19,326 bases of DNA from Phycisphaerae bacterium (GCA_030602845.1 JAUVYZ010000006.1:1-19326), one strand, 5' to 3'. Positions 8,728 to 14,947 are shown, numbered from the stretch's first letter. The notes: generated by a model from the letters alone, not told the origin. Program-made: numbers and translations.

Positions 8728-10275
8728 TCAGGGATACCAGGAGAGATCCGCGTTTTTAATGAGCGATACAGGGCTCGAACCTGTGACCTGCTGATTAAGA
8801 GTCAGTTCAGCCCTTTCGTTTTTGACGCATAACGCCGTTTTTTGCGCTGCATCGGGATTTTGTCTGTTCGTTATCGTTCGATTTTGCTGTTGTTGTTCAC
8901 CCAAAAAGCAAGATTTCGACAAGCTGGCCCCGCTGTCGTCCGTGCCGGTCTTGACCGCTTTTTGTTTTTTGCTGCTCGGTGCACCGTAGTCCGGCAGGAC
9001 ATCCAGAGCCGCCCGCTCGTCTGTCAAGCGAACGTGAGTATATCTGTCGGTCATCTCCGAGCTTTGGTGACGTGCCAACGCCTGTGCTGTCCTGCTCGAT
9101 ACGCTGCGCAAGCTGGTCACGAACGTATGCCGGAAAGCGTGAAAGTCGAACACTTTGCCGTTGTCGTCAAGGTATGGTATCTCGGCATCGGCAAGGTCAA
9201 GTTTTAACAGCACCGCCGTCTTGTCGGTCAGTCGTTTGTATGTTCCGCCGAACGCTTTGACGCCGGGCATTTTATTGCCGAAAAACTCTTTTAACATCGC
9301 CGCCAACTCCGGCCTAATCGCCTGAACGTCCTCTCGTCTGTGCTTTGAGTAACCGGCCTTAACGGTCACGGTCAAATTGTCAAAGTCAAAGCAGCCCGTT
9401 GTCAAAGTCCTAATCTCTTTTGCCCGCAAACCCGTCTCGGCAGCGAACCGATACAGCAAGCTCCGCTCGTGGCCGGTCATCCCTTTACGCACCGGCCCCG
9501 CCGCCGTGCGCTCGAGCAACCTGCGTATTTCGTCCGGCGTAGCCGCCCGCCGTTCGTGCCGCCGGTCCGTGCCTTCGTTTTCTAATCCTTCGATAAAATC
9601 TATCGGGGACGTTGTTCGCAACTGCCTTGCCTGCCAGCGACAAAAATGCTTCGCCGCTTTCAGATAACAATTGTAAGTCCGTTTGCTTATGCCCTTGCCG
9701 CCGTCCCTCAATTCGTCCAGACGGGCTTTCAAACTGTCGGCCTGTATGTCGCTCCAATGCTTAAAGCCACAGCCAGCGAACAAGTGCGTTATGCTCGATA
9801 CCGTCCCCTTGATATGCCGGGGGTCACGTTCCTTTGCCGACAGGTATTTTTCAAACGCCCCAACTAATTCGTCCAGCGTTTTGCCCGCCACTGTCCGCTC
9901 GGCGTCCAGCAGCCCAAAGCTGATAAGCTCGTCCCGTATCCTGTGCGGTATGTTCTCGAAAAACTTTTGCAATTCAGCATCGAGCGAAAAGCCGGTCGCT
10001 TTGCAATTCAAAAGCTGCTCGATTCTATCGGCAAGCCGCTGCGTCACCTGCTCGCCGGTGAACGCTTTTAGCTGTCTGCGAATCTGCCGTCCGTCCTCAA
10101 ATTCGATATGCCAGTGCTCGGTCTCGCAGAGAATCTTGTCCCCGGCTTTCGTTAGCCGTGCCTCGGCTGCGTGTCCCTTCGTGTCTCTGAATTTCGCAAA
10201 CTGCTTACCCTTGCGGGTAAAAACTTTTGCCCCTTCGGGCAGTGGTTTTGTGTAACTCGGTTTGTAAATTCTCAT
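8728..10275 (-). CDS. int: Tyrosine site-specific integrase (integrated form, swapped C-terminus)
   Basis: 515 residues. It catalyses integration and excision at tRNA-Lys. The N-terminal part (about 1-70) is a basic arm-binding-like region, a SAM-like core-binding domain follows (about 133-225), and the catalytic domain spans about 245-425. Catalytic residues by motif are Arg284 (GLRAKEIRTL), probable Lys311, His379/Arg382 (HAFRHTF), His403 (ARHQSS) and Tyr412 (DRYTH). ATG at 10275 is preceded by AAGGTAGGTG. The last codons cross attL, and the final nine residues KNADLSWYP come from the flanking chromosome. In the excised circle the same frame would continue from the right repeat for 57 more codons ending at 15023, giving about 563 residues. 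It is the last gene of the element, after a leader holding a terminator-like hairpin. Confidence 0.95.
   Translation of the reverse strand: MRIYKPSYTKPLPEGAKVFTRKGKQFAKFRDTKGHAAEARLTKAGDKILCETEHWHIEFEDGRQIRRQLKAFTGEQVTQRLADRIEQLLNCKATGFSLDAELQKFFENIPHRIRDELISFGLLDAERTVAGKTLDELVGAFEKYLSAKERDPRHIKGTVSSITHLFAGCGFKHWSDIQADSLKARLDELRDGGKGISKRTYNCYLKAAKHFCRWQARQLRTTSPIDFIEGLENEGTDRRHERRAATPDEIRRLLERTAAGPVRKGMTGHERSLLYRFAAETGLRAKEIRTLTTGCFDFDNLTVTVKAGYSKHRREDVQAIRPELAAMLKEFFGNKMPGVKAFGGTYKRLTDKTAVLLKLDLADAEIPYLDDNGKVFDFHAFRHTFVTSLRSVSSRTAQALARHQSSEMTDRYTHVRLTDERAALDVLPDYGAPSSKKQKAVKTGTDDSGASLSKSCFLGEQQQQNRTITNRQNPDAAQKTALCVKNERAELTLNQQVTGSSPVSLIKNADLSWYP
8757..8805 (-). repeat. attL: orphan 3' half of tRNA-Lys
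   Basis: This 49-bp copy matches 15196-15244 with one mismatch (C at 8787, T at 15226). It contains the tRNA anticodon stem-loop, variable loop, T arm and 3' acceptor strand but no 5' half. It lies inside the integrase reading frame and is translated as LNQQVTGSSPVSLI. Confidence 0.93.
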
Positions 10276-10296
10276 AATTCACCTACCTTTCAAAAA

Positions 10297-10379
10297 AGAA
10301 AACCCCGCCGCAGTGAGACCCGATACAAAGACCGGCTGCTTTGGGGTTTTCTGTTTTGGCTTGTTCGTATCGGGTCTCA
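10297..10379 (-). promoter_or_regulatory. Candidate attenuator/pseudoknot in the int leader
   Basis: Two perfect inverted repeats are interleaved. AGAAAACCCC (10297-10306) pairs with GGGGTTTTCT (10343-10352), and TGAGACCCGATAC (10314-10326) pairs with GTATCGGGTCTCA (10367-10379). Read on the - strand, the 10-bp pair, helped by GCAG/CTGC inside it, makes a terminator-like hairpin ending in a T-run. The T-run lies about 20 nt before the int start. The 13-bp pair uses the loop of that hairpin, so the two folds are either alternative or form an H-type pseudoknot. Confidence 0.6.
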
Positions 10380-10562
10380 TAATCGGCATTTTACCTTATC
10401 GCTCCGGCAAGGTCAACAAAAAAAGTGAATTGGACATTTAGTTTTCAGGACGAAGTCAAGTGCTAAAAATCGGTTGCGAAAGCAAGCACAGAGCAAGTTT
10501 TCAGACCAAAACGCAGTTTTAGTATCTTAACGGGGTTAAGCAGCAGACTACAAATCAGGTGT
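10380..10562. other. Intergenic stretch between the 82-aa gene and the int leader
   Basis: With the leader hairpins it makes a gene-free interval of 287 bp (10276-10562). It holds one arm of a 16-bp inverted repeat (10483-10498) and two near-repeats, AGTTTTCAGGAC and AGTTTTCAGACC. I see no convincing promoter or reading frame. Confidence 0.4.
10483..10498 (+). repeat. 16-bp inverted repeat, arm A (downstream of capsid module)
   Basis: CAAGCACAGAGCAAGT is an exact reverse-complement match to 12923-12938, about 2.4 kb away inside the same element. The two arms enclose the promoter, regulator, 79-aa, capsid and 82-aa genes. Confidence 0.75.
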
Positions 10563-10811
10563 TCAGGTTTTGTTCAGCTCGAGGTCCCGCAAAAGAAGCT
10601 CGGTCAAGCAGTACAGCATCGCTCTTTTTGCAATGTCCTCGAAATCAATTGTTGACTTGAAAACTCGATAAGCCGTTATGGTCGATTCGTAATCCTGTGC
10701 AAGCATCCCCAATTCAGCTTTGAAGTCGCCAAGCTCCAACAGCCGAACGTGATTTTCTTCTTTAAGCTGCTCAATTTCGCTCTCTATCTGTTTTTTTTCA
10801 GCGTCCTTCAT
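10563..10811 (-). CDS. Small coiled-coil protein downstream of the capsid gene
   Basis: 82 residues, family not recognised. The first about 30 residues (KKQIESEIEQLKEENHVRLLEL) have heptad spacing and high charge, so a coiled coil is likely. The second half (IDFEDIAKRAMLYCLTELLLRDLEL) is an amphipathic helix pair. It has no signal peptide or membrane segment. ATG at 10811 has only a weak GGTGA upstream. It lies 153 bp after the capsid gene, with a strong hairpin between, so expression may depend on read-through. Small helical proteins next to capsid genes are often scaffolds or assembly factors, but that role is only suggested by position here. Confidence 0.6.
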   Translation of the reverse strand: MKDAEKKQIESEIEQLKEENHVRLLELGDFKAELGMLAQDYESTITAYRVFKSTIDFEDIAKRAMLYCLTELLLRDLELNKT

Positions 10812-10826
10812 TTTTCACCGTAAGCG

Positions 10827-10854
10827 TTGGGCGGCTGTCTGACCAACCGCCCAA
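10827..10854 (-). other. Hairpin upstream of the 82-aa gene
   Basis: TTGGGCGG (10827-10834) and CCGCCCAA (10847-10854) form an 8-bp stem with a 12-nt loop, 16 bp before the 82-aa start codon. There is no T-run, so an RNA-stability or translational role is as likely as termination. Confidence 0.5.
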
Positions 10855-10904
10855 ACTTTCGCCTTCAAGAAGTCCTACACTATGAACAAAAAAGAATTAA
10901 GCCG

Positions 10905-10932
10905 GGGGGACAGGCGGAGAAACCTGTCCCCC
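10905..10932 (-). terminator. Hairpin terminator candidate after the capsid gene
   Basis: GGGGGACAGG (10905-10914) and CCTGTCCCCC (10923-10932) make a perfect 10-bp GC-rich stem with an 8-nt loop, starting 32 bp after the capsid stop. On the - strand it is followed by CGGCTTAATTCTTTTTT, so the T-run comes about 11 nt late. It may be a leaky terminator or an mRNA-stabilising end. Confidence 0.6.
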
Positions 10933-10964
10933 AAAGACACAGAACAAAAAATATTATGGCAATT

Positions 10965-12059
10965 TTACCAGTGCACCGTGCCCTGAAAAATTGACTTTGC
11001 CACGCACAAGACCGGCAGCATCGTGTCCCCAGCATATTGACGAACAGACGGCGGGTCAACGCACACCGTAGCATAGCCAAACATTCCCCAAGTCTCGACC
11101 ATACTTTTTAGAGCTTCAATGCCGTCTGAAAAAGCTCGGACGTCCGAGGGACACGGAAACGAACCTTCAATGAGTCCCCACCACCCTTTGTCTGCCGGGT
11201 CAGGCAAAAAGACGACATCGTTATCGCCGCAGAAAAAGTGTGTCACGCCCTCGTTGTCCTCAAAATTTGCAGCGTAATATGGCCGCCATTCAAGGTCAAG
11301 AAAGTCCATTGGAATACCCCCGCTGGCGACCATTTTTGCGCTGACAGGTGACATCCGCAAAAACTCTTTCATAATTGTATTCTTGGCGATATACCCCGGC
11401 ACGTTTTTGCCGTAGAGAGCCAGCCGGATTTTATAGCCGGTTTTGGTCAAGGCCGCCTTTTGCAAATCGGCGATTTGCGTGGCTATATCTGTCGCAGCAT
11501 TTGACCAAACCGCCGAGAGGATGTCACCGTCTCCGAGCACGTCAAGCTGGTTCTTGTTGCCAGCGGGCACACTGTAATCAACATCAATTATAGCTTTCGC
11601 CGAATCCATCACAAGGTTGCCCTCGTTGTCAATATAAATATGTCCCGTGCTCAACATCGAGTATAGAGCAGCCCTTCTCAAATTGACGTAAGTCTGCGTA
11701 AATTCGGCTATTTTATGTCCGAAAAGTTCAATGCCAAGTTTCTGCCTGCCCTCGTCCTCGGACAAAAGATTTTGCAAAGTGACAACCTCGTGATTGAAAT
11801 GCTCGAAGCTGTGAATCAGCTTGACGGGGATTTTGCTGATGCCCTTAAACTTTGCCGCCTTGGACGCCGCCCCGAACATCACTTGCTGGGCCACCCGCCT
11901 TGTGTTTTCGATTTTGAAATAGTAGCCGCTGTCGCCGATAGTTTTGTCGGTTGGCCGCAGCATTTCGTCAATGATACCAGAGGGGACGGTAGCTATTGAC
12001 GACTTAATCACCCTCATAATGTTTTCGATATGTAAAACTTCGCCAATCTCTTTAGCCAT
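10965..12059 (-). CDS. Phage major capsid protein (lambda gpE / PF03864-like)
   Basis: 364 residues, close to the usual 340-380 of this HK97-fold capsid group. The pattern fits phage major capsid protein E: an N-terminal helix and arm (IENIMRVIKSSIATVPSGI), the segment FKGISKIPVKLIHSFEHF (71-88) with basic residues expected in the E-loop area, and the NLRRAALYSML helix (126-135). The block TGYKIRLALYGKNVPGYIAKN (207-227) and the ending MFGYATVCVDPPSVRQYAGDTMLPVL are also characteristic. The ATG at 12059 is preceded by AAAGGA; an in-frame TTG at 12074 is less likely. It follows a 79-aa gene by 20 bp. No protease, portal or terminase gene accompanies it, which is unusual. I identified it by recalled family patterns, not by a search. 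Confidence 0.82.
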   Translation of the reverse strand: MAKEIGEVLHIENIMRVIKSSIATVPSGIIDEMLRPTDKTIGDSGYYFKIENTRRVAQQVMFGAASKAAKFKGISKIPVKLIHSFEHFNHEVVTLQNLLSEDEGRQKLGIELFGHKIAEFTQTYVNLRRAALYSMLSTGHIYIDNEGNLVMDSAKAIIDVDYSVPAGNKNQLDVLGDGDILSAVWSNAATDIATQIADLQKAALTKTGYKIRLALYGKNVPGYIAKNTIMKEFLRMSPVSAKMVASGGIPMDFLDLEWRPYYAANFEDNEGVTHFFCGDNDVVFLPDPADKGWWGLIEGSFPCPSDVRAFSDGIEALKSMVETWGMFGYATVCVDPPSVRQYAGDTMLPVLCVAKSIFQGTVHW

Positions 12060-12079
12060 TAAAAATCCTTTCAAAAAAG

Positions 12080-12319
12080 TTAAGTTTTATCCTGTTCTAC
12101 TTTACCACCAATTGTGCTAAGCATTATATTCCCGGCCTCCCGGTCGGGACCACGATGGGCGGCAGTTTTTTCGGCGGCGGCTTTGTGCTTAAAAAACTGG
12201 CCCGTAAGCATCTCCGCTACCCGCTTGACAAGAGTATCCGCAGCAAGATACACAAAATTTACACCTTCGGCTTTCGCAACCAGTTCTTGCACCGCTTTCA
12301 TAAATTCGTGTTTCGTCAT
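12080..12319 (-). CDS. 79-residue helical protein upstream of the capsid gene
   Basis: Family not recognised. The sequence starts MTKHEFMKAVQELVAKAEG and continues with predicted amphipathic helices (ADTLVKRVAEMLTGQFFKHKAAAEK), then a polar tail. ATG at 12319 has AAGGA about 10 nt upstream and lies 2 bp after the stop of the regulator gene (TGA-AA-ATG), so coupling is likely; a longer reading frame starting at 12451 would overlap the regulator and is not favoured. Its place directly before the capsid gene is where phages often keep head-decoration or scaffold genes, which makes it a candidate capsid partner. No motif proves this. Confidence 0.65.
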   Translation of the reverse strand: MTKHEFMKAVQELVAKAEGVNFVYLAADTLVKRVAEMLTGQFFKHKAAAEKTAAHRGPDREAGNIMLSTIGGKVEQDKT

Positions 12320-12321
12320 TT

Positions 12322-12750
12322 TCAGCGTTCCTTCACTTTTGGGAATCGCAACTGTGCCGGGTATATAACCCGCCAGCCAAGAACGACATTGCCCTCCCCT
12401 GTCACCTTCTCCAACCGATAACCTTTTTTGCCCGCCTGTGCTCGATGCCACGCCACGAATAGCTCAAACAAAGTGGTCTTGACCAAACCAAGCTGCTCGG
12501 CGATAACCGGAAACTCGTCATCGTTCGCCATATATGAACGGAGTCCACCATCCAACAGCAGCGGTATCGGGGGCAATGTCCCCAACGCCACCGACATATC
12601 AAAAAACTCCGTCTCCGGCAATGCACAGCGAATCACATCACTAACCGTCATCCCCAAAACATCGGCCAGCTTTCGCACCACTTCGGCAAGGTCAACAGGC
12701 AATCTCACACCTATTCGCTCTGGTAAATTCACTTTTTTTCCCATCGTCAT
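12322..12750 (-). CDS. Ribbon-helix-helix-like DNA-binding regulator (142 aa)
   Basis: The N-terminal 45 residues (KKVNLPERIGVRLPVDLAEVVRKLADVLGMTVSDVIRCAL) have the beta-strand/helix/helix pattern of MetJ/Arc-type repressors: an RIGVRLP strand followed by two helices separated by GMTVSD. The remaining about 95 residues match nothing I know and may be a ligand or protein contact domain. ATG at 12750 is preceded by AGGAGA. It is the first gene behind a near-consensus promoter (12780-12808) and ahead of the 79-aa and capsid genes, so it could autoregulate the capsid module. The assignment of function is from pattern only. Confidence 0.65.
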   Translation of the reverse strand: MTMGKKVNLPERIGVRLPVDLAEVVRKLADVLGMTVSDVIRCALPETEFFDMSVALGTLPPIPLLLDGGLRSYMANDDEFPVIAEQLGLVKTTLFELFVAWHRAQAGKKGYRLEKVTGEGNVVLGWRVIYPAQLRFPKVKER

Positions 12751-12779
12751 TGTCTCCTATATTTGTTCACCATATTGCG

Positions 12780-12808
12780 ATTATACGTCCAACAAAATAA
12801 CAGGTCAA
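12780..12808 (-). promoter_or_regulatory. Sigma70-like promoter of the capsid module
   Basis: On the - strand TTGACC (12808-12803) and TATAAT (12785-12780) are separated by exactly 17 nt. Transcription would begin near 12773, giving a leader of about 23 nt with AGGAGA before the regulator gene. It is the best promoter match that I noticed in the window. Confidence 0.82.
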
Positions 12809-13058
12809 TGAAAAAATAAAAAAAATTTCACAGCCGCTTTTTAGCCCATTTTGGCCGGTCAGCGGATTGTAAGTCTGCTGATTCTCGCTGTCAGTGCCAC
12901 TTAAACGTCCTTTTCAGTAAATACTTGCTCTGTGCTTGTTTTGTCTCGGTTCCGTAGGCAGCTGGACATCGCCGCAAATTTTTCCGCTCCCTGTTCAAAT
13001 TTTGTTCCCGACAAATTCCATCGCATTTTCCGCCGGTCGAAGCGCAGTAAATCATTTT
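12809..13058. other. Intergenic stretch upstream of the capsid-module promoter
   Basis: With the promoter and leader it makes a gap of 308 bp (12751-13058). It holds an A-rich run just behind the -35 box (12810-12828), a hairpin AGCGGA-TTGTAAG-TCTGCT (12861-12879), and the second 16-bp inverted-repeat arm (12923-12938). On the - strand one frame stays open from inside the neighbouring gene to 12901, which may be a lost C-terminus. Confidence 0.45.
12923..12938 (-). repeat. 16-bp inverted repeat, arm B (upstream of capsid module)
   Basis: Exact reverse complement of 10483-10498. It is placed 115 bp upstream of the -35 box of the capsid-module promoter. Confidence 0.75.
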
Positions 13059-13490
13059 TCAATCTACTCCCAAAAATGGCTCGTGGCCCAAATCCAGCAA
13101 TGTCCCCAGCGATTGACGTGGTGTCCCCGGTGGCGGTGACGCCGGTGGTGATGTCCCCGGTGACGCCGGTGGTGGTTGTTCGGATTCTGCCGGTGGTTGT
13201 AAACTCCATCGCACCGCCTTTGGTGCATCGCTGGACGGTTCGGATTCGGCAGGCACGGGCCGGCCCGTGCATCGGTCGAACGCGGCACGAATAGCCGGCA
13301 CGTTTCCGCCTTCTCCACGCTCGATAAGGTTGTTCATAAGTTGTGTTGCTTTGGCCGGAGTCATCGCCGACCGCATTGCTTCGCTAATCTCGGTAGCCCG
13401 CCGAGCGTTCGGATTCGTATGTCCCTTCGCAACAAGGTTGCCAGCGGCAAATCGACCTTTGTTGTCCCTGTCTTTTTCTGCATTTTTCAC
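13059..13490 (-). CDS. GRFAxGN-type phage protein with Pro-rich tail
   Basis: 143 residues. The N-terminal half (NKGRFAAGNLVAKGHTNPNA, then helices MTPAKATQLMNNLIERG and VPAIRAAFDRCTGRPV) resembles DUF5681-like proteins that often lie near small-terminase genes in phages; some small terminase subunits start similarly. This could make it a DNA-recognition or packaging factor, but that is inference. The last about 55 residues are Pro/Ser-rich and encoded by an imperfect GC-rich repeat (about 13100-13205). A GTG at 13490 starts it 2 bp after the stop of the previous gene, so translation is coupled. In that repeat a second - strand frame is also open and runs on to 12901, so the natural C-terminus may have been shifted. 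Confidence 0.6.
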   Translation of the reverse strand: MKNAEKDRDNKGRFAAGNLVAKGHTNPNARRATEISEAMRSAMTPAKATQLMNNLIERGEGGNVPAIRAAFDRCTGRPVPAESEPSSDAPKAVRWSLQPPAESEQPPPASPGTSPPASPPPGTPRQSLGTLLDLGHEPFLGVD

Positions 13491-13492
13491 AA

Positions 13493-13819
13493 TTAGTCCA
13501 TAATTTCGCCGTTTGCCCGTATGCTTACGGCTTGACCGTTCCTTGCGGCCCTGTCTCCGCTGTCCTGCCTGTGGCTTGCCTGTGCGTTGGCCCGTTGACT
13601 CGACCGATTATCGCCGGTAAAATGCTCGGCGATTGTAGGGGCTGTCAGGGGGCTTGCCGGTGATTTTTCTGATTTTGTGCTTTTCGCCGATTCCAGAAGG
13701 CACGAGGATTCGCTGTGCTGTGTTTTCGCAGGCCGGTGCGTCCTATGATGTCCCTGCGCAGACTTATCAAAAAAATCTGCCATCGCAGCAAGGACGCCGT
13801 CTCTATGTTCGCTTTTCAT
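13493..13819 (-). CDS. 108-aa hydrophilic protein of unknown function
   Basis: No family recognised. It is rich in Ser, Ala, Lys, Arg and His, with no signal peptide, membrane span or clear fold, and is probably disordered. What supports it as a gene is its fit in the operon: ATG at 13819 overlaps the end of the replication gene by 17 bp, and its TAA is 2 bp before the GTG of the next gene. The composition means that it could still be a chance frame. Confidence 0.45.
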   Translation of the reverse strand: MKSEHRDGVLAAMADFFDKSAQGHHRTHRPAKTQHSESSCLLESAKSTKSEKSPASPLTAPTIAEHFTGDNRSSQRANAQASHRQDSGDRAARNGQAVSIRANGEIMD

Positions 13820-14588
13820 TTTTTGTTTTCCCCATAGCGAAGCCGGTCCGTTTTTTTACCAAGTGCACGAACAGCTTTTTCGGTTTTACACCATCGGCCA
13901 ATGCCTCTTTTATCCAGTCCTCGGCTTGCCGGAAAATGTCGATGTCAAACTTGCCGGTCTCACAGCCACGGACCAGCCAGTCAAAAATATGCCGAAAAGT
14001 CGTGCGCTCCCGGCCCGTCACTGGTCGCAGCAACCGGACAATGGTCTCTGCAAGATTTTTTTTCGCTTCGGCGATGTCCCTGTCCTCGGCCAACACCAAA
14101 CCAACAGATTTTTCCTCAAAAGAAGTTTTTCCAACACGCCGTTGTTGGCTTTTATCTGGGCTTTTATCTGGGCTTTGATTTGGTATTGGTTCCGCATTTT
14201 TGCCAAATCCATTTGGCGATTTTGCACCATCCATTTGGCGATTTTGCAAAATGGCCTCACGGCTCAAAAACCACAACTTCTCGTCTGCGAAGGCGTACCA
14301 ACTCGTCCTGTCATAGCCCGAAGCATTGTAATTGCCTTTCACCAGCACTCCCGCCGTCACAAGCCCATTCAGCGTGCGGCTGATATGGTCAGCCGACCAG
14401 AAGGGCCAGATTTCGGCAAAGGCCCTGACAGAACCATACGTCCAAGTGCGTCCCTCGTGAAAGTGTTTGCCGTTAGCCCGATTCGTAAAAATCCAAAACT
14501 GCAAATGCCGGAGAATAACCGCTTCGTCCACGCCGTACTTCTCGGCAACATCGACATCGAATTGGTAGCTCTTAATCCCCTTGCTCAC
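13803..14588 (-). CDS. Winged-helix phage-type replication protein
   Basis: 261 residues. The N-terminal about 100 residues (DEAVILRHLQFWI, W..YGSVRAFAEIWPFWSADHISRTLNGLVTAGVLVKGNYN, GYDRTSWYAF) are the winged-helix domain seen in phage replication initiators and DnaD/gpO-like proteins, which bind the origin and recruit the host helicase. A Pro/Ser/Lys hinge (about 130-155) follows; it is encoded by a 12-bp tandem repeat (14148-14183). A helical C-terminal domain ends in KKRTGF. The GTG at 14588 is chosen because it overlaps the alpA stop as GTGA and follows a G-rich stretch; a GTG at 14615 is also in frame. Autonomous replication of the excised circle is likely, using host polymerase since no helicase or primase is encoded. 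Confidence 0.72.
   Translation of the reverse strand: MSKGIKSYQFDVDVAEKYGVDEAVILRHLQFWIFTNRANGKHFHEGRTWTYGSVRAFAEIWPFWSADHISRTLNGLVTAGVLVKGNYNASGYDRTSWYAFADEKLWFLSREAILQNRQMDGAKSPNGFGKNAEPIPNQSPDKSPDKSQQRRVGKTSFEEKSVGLVLAEDRDIAEAKKNLAETIVRLLRPVTGRERTTFRHIFDWLVRGCETGKFDIDIFRQAEDWIKEALADGVKPKKLFVHLVKKRTGFAMGKTKNEKRT
14148..14183 (-). repeat. 12-bp tandem repeat (three units) in the replication gene hinge
   Basis: GCTTTTATCTGG occurs at 14148-14159 and 14160-14171, then GCTTTGATTTGG at 14172-14183. On the coding strand the units read PNQS-PDKS-PDKS. A 22-bp direct repeat with the core CCATTTGGCGATTTTGCA follows at 14209-14226 and 14231-14248 in the same hinge region. Confidence 0.8.
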
Positions 14589-14812
14589 CTTGTCCCCCCC
14601 TGCATCGCAAGCCACTTATCCCGGCAGGGACATCCACCGGCCACCCAGCTTTTTAAGTCAGCCACCCGCCAAACTCTGCGCTTACCAAACTCAATAGCCA
14701 TCGGGCCGAGCCGTCCCGTGCTGGCCATCTCGTAAAATTTCGTTCGGCCAACGCCGAGCAGCTTCGCAGCTTCGCTGGCAGATACAAGCAATGGCTCAAT
14801 CGTTTCCGTCAT
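14585..14812 (-). CDS. AlpA/excisionase-like helix-turn-helix protein
   Basis: 75 residues, matching the size of AlpA and MerR-type excisionase proteins. The HTH is visible as LLVSASEAAKLLGVGRTKFYEM followed by the wing RLGPMAIEFGKRRVWRVADLKSWV, the classical HTH_17 layout. In P4-type satellites AlpA activates integrase expression and promotes excision; here it is the first gene of the leftward operon, at the opposite end of the element from int. ATG at 14812 is used; its upstream GGATAG is weak. The stop overlaps the start of the replication gene as GTGA. The leader carries a long palindrome with a terminator-like T-run, so control by attenuation is possible. Confidence 0.88.
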   Translation of the reverse strand: MTETIEPLLVSASEAAKLLGVGRTKFYEMASTGRLGPMAIEFGKRRVWRVADLKSWVAGGCPCRDKWLAMQGGTR

Positions 14813-14821
14813 TTTCTATCC

Positions 14822-14903
14822 ATAAAATAAAAAAACCGCCGCAAGGGTATCAGTCCCGTCACAAACTTTGTACCCTCGCAAGCGGTTGCGAAATTTATTT
14901 TAT
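14822..14903 (-). promoter_or_regulatory. Long palindrome/attenuator candidate in the alpA leader
   Basis: The outer arms ATAAAATAAA (14822-14831) and TTTATTTTAT (14894-14903), middle arms AACCGC/GCGGTT and inner arms AGGGTA/TACCCT make an 82-nt stem-loop. On the - strand its 3' side ends GCGGCGGTTTTTTTATTTTAT, like a rho-independent terminator, 10 bp before the alpA start. The loop TTTGTGACGGGACTGA resembles TTTGTATCGGGTCTCA in the int leader. Confidence 0.6.
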
Positions 14904-14918
14904 CACGGTGTTCAACAA

Positions 14919-14947
14919 ATACTATCCACTTGTCGAACAGGAATCAA
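14919..14947 (-). promoter_or_regulatory. Possible promoter of the alpA operon
   Basis: On the - strand TTGATT (14947-14942) and TAGTAT (14924-14919) have a 17-nt spacer, with 4 of 6 matches in each box. Transcription would start just upstream of the alpA leader palindrome. Confidence 0.42.

Noticed and set aside
9683..10255. A 190-codon + strand frame
   Set aside because: It is entirely antisense to the N-terminal part of the integrase, which has clear motifs and a ribosome binding site.
12855..12900. tRNA-Tyr-like anticodon hairpin AGCGGA-TTGTAAG-TCTGCT
   Set aside because: A good anticodon-type stem-loop with GTA at the right place, but no T arm (no GGTTCGA) and no acceptor stem can be found around it. 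It may be a tRNA relic, yet chance is as likely.
13863..14735. A 290-codon + strand open frame
   Set aside because: It is antisense to the replication and alpA genes, whose products show winged-helix and HTH patterns and coupled starts. The + frame has no recognisable domain and the composition of a complementary-strand shadow.
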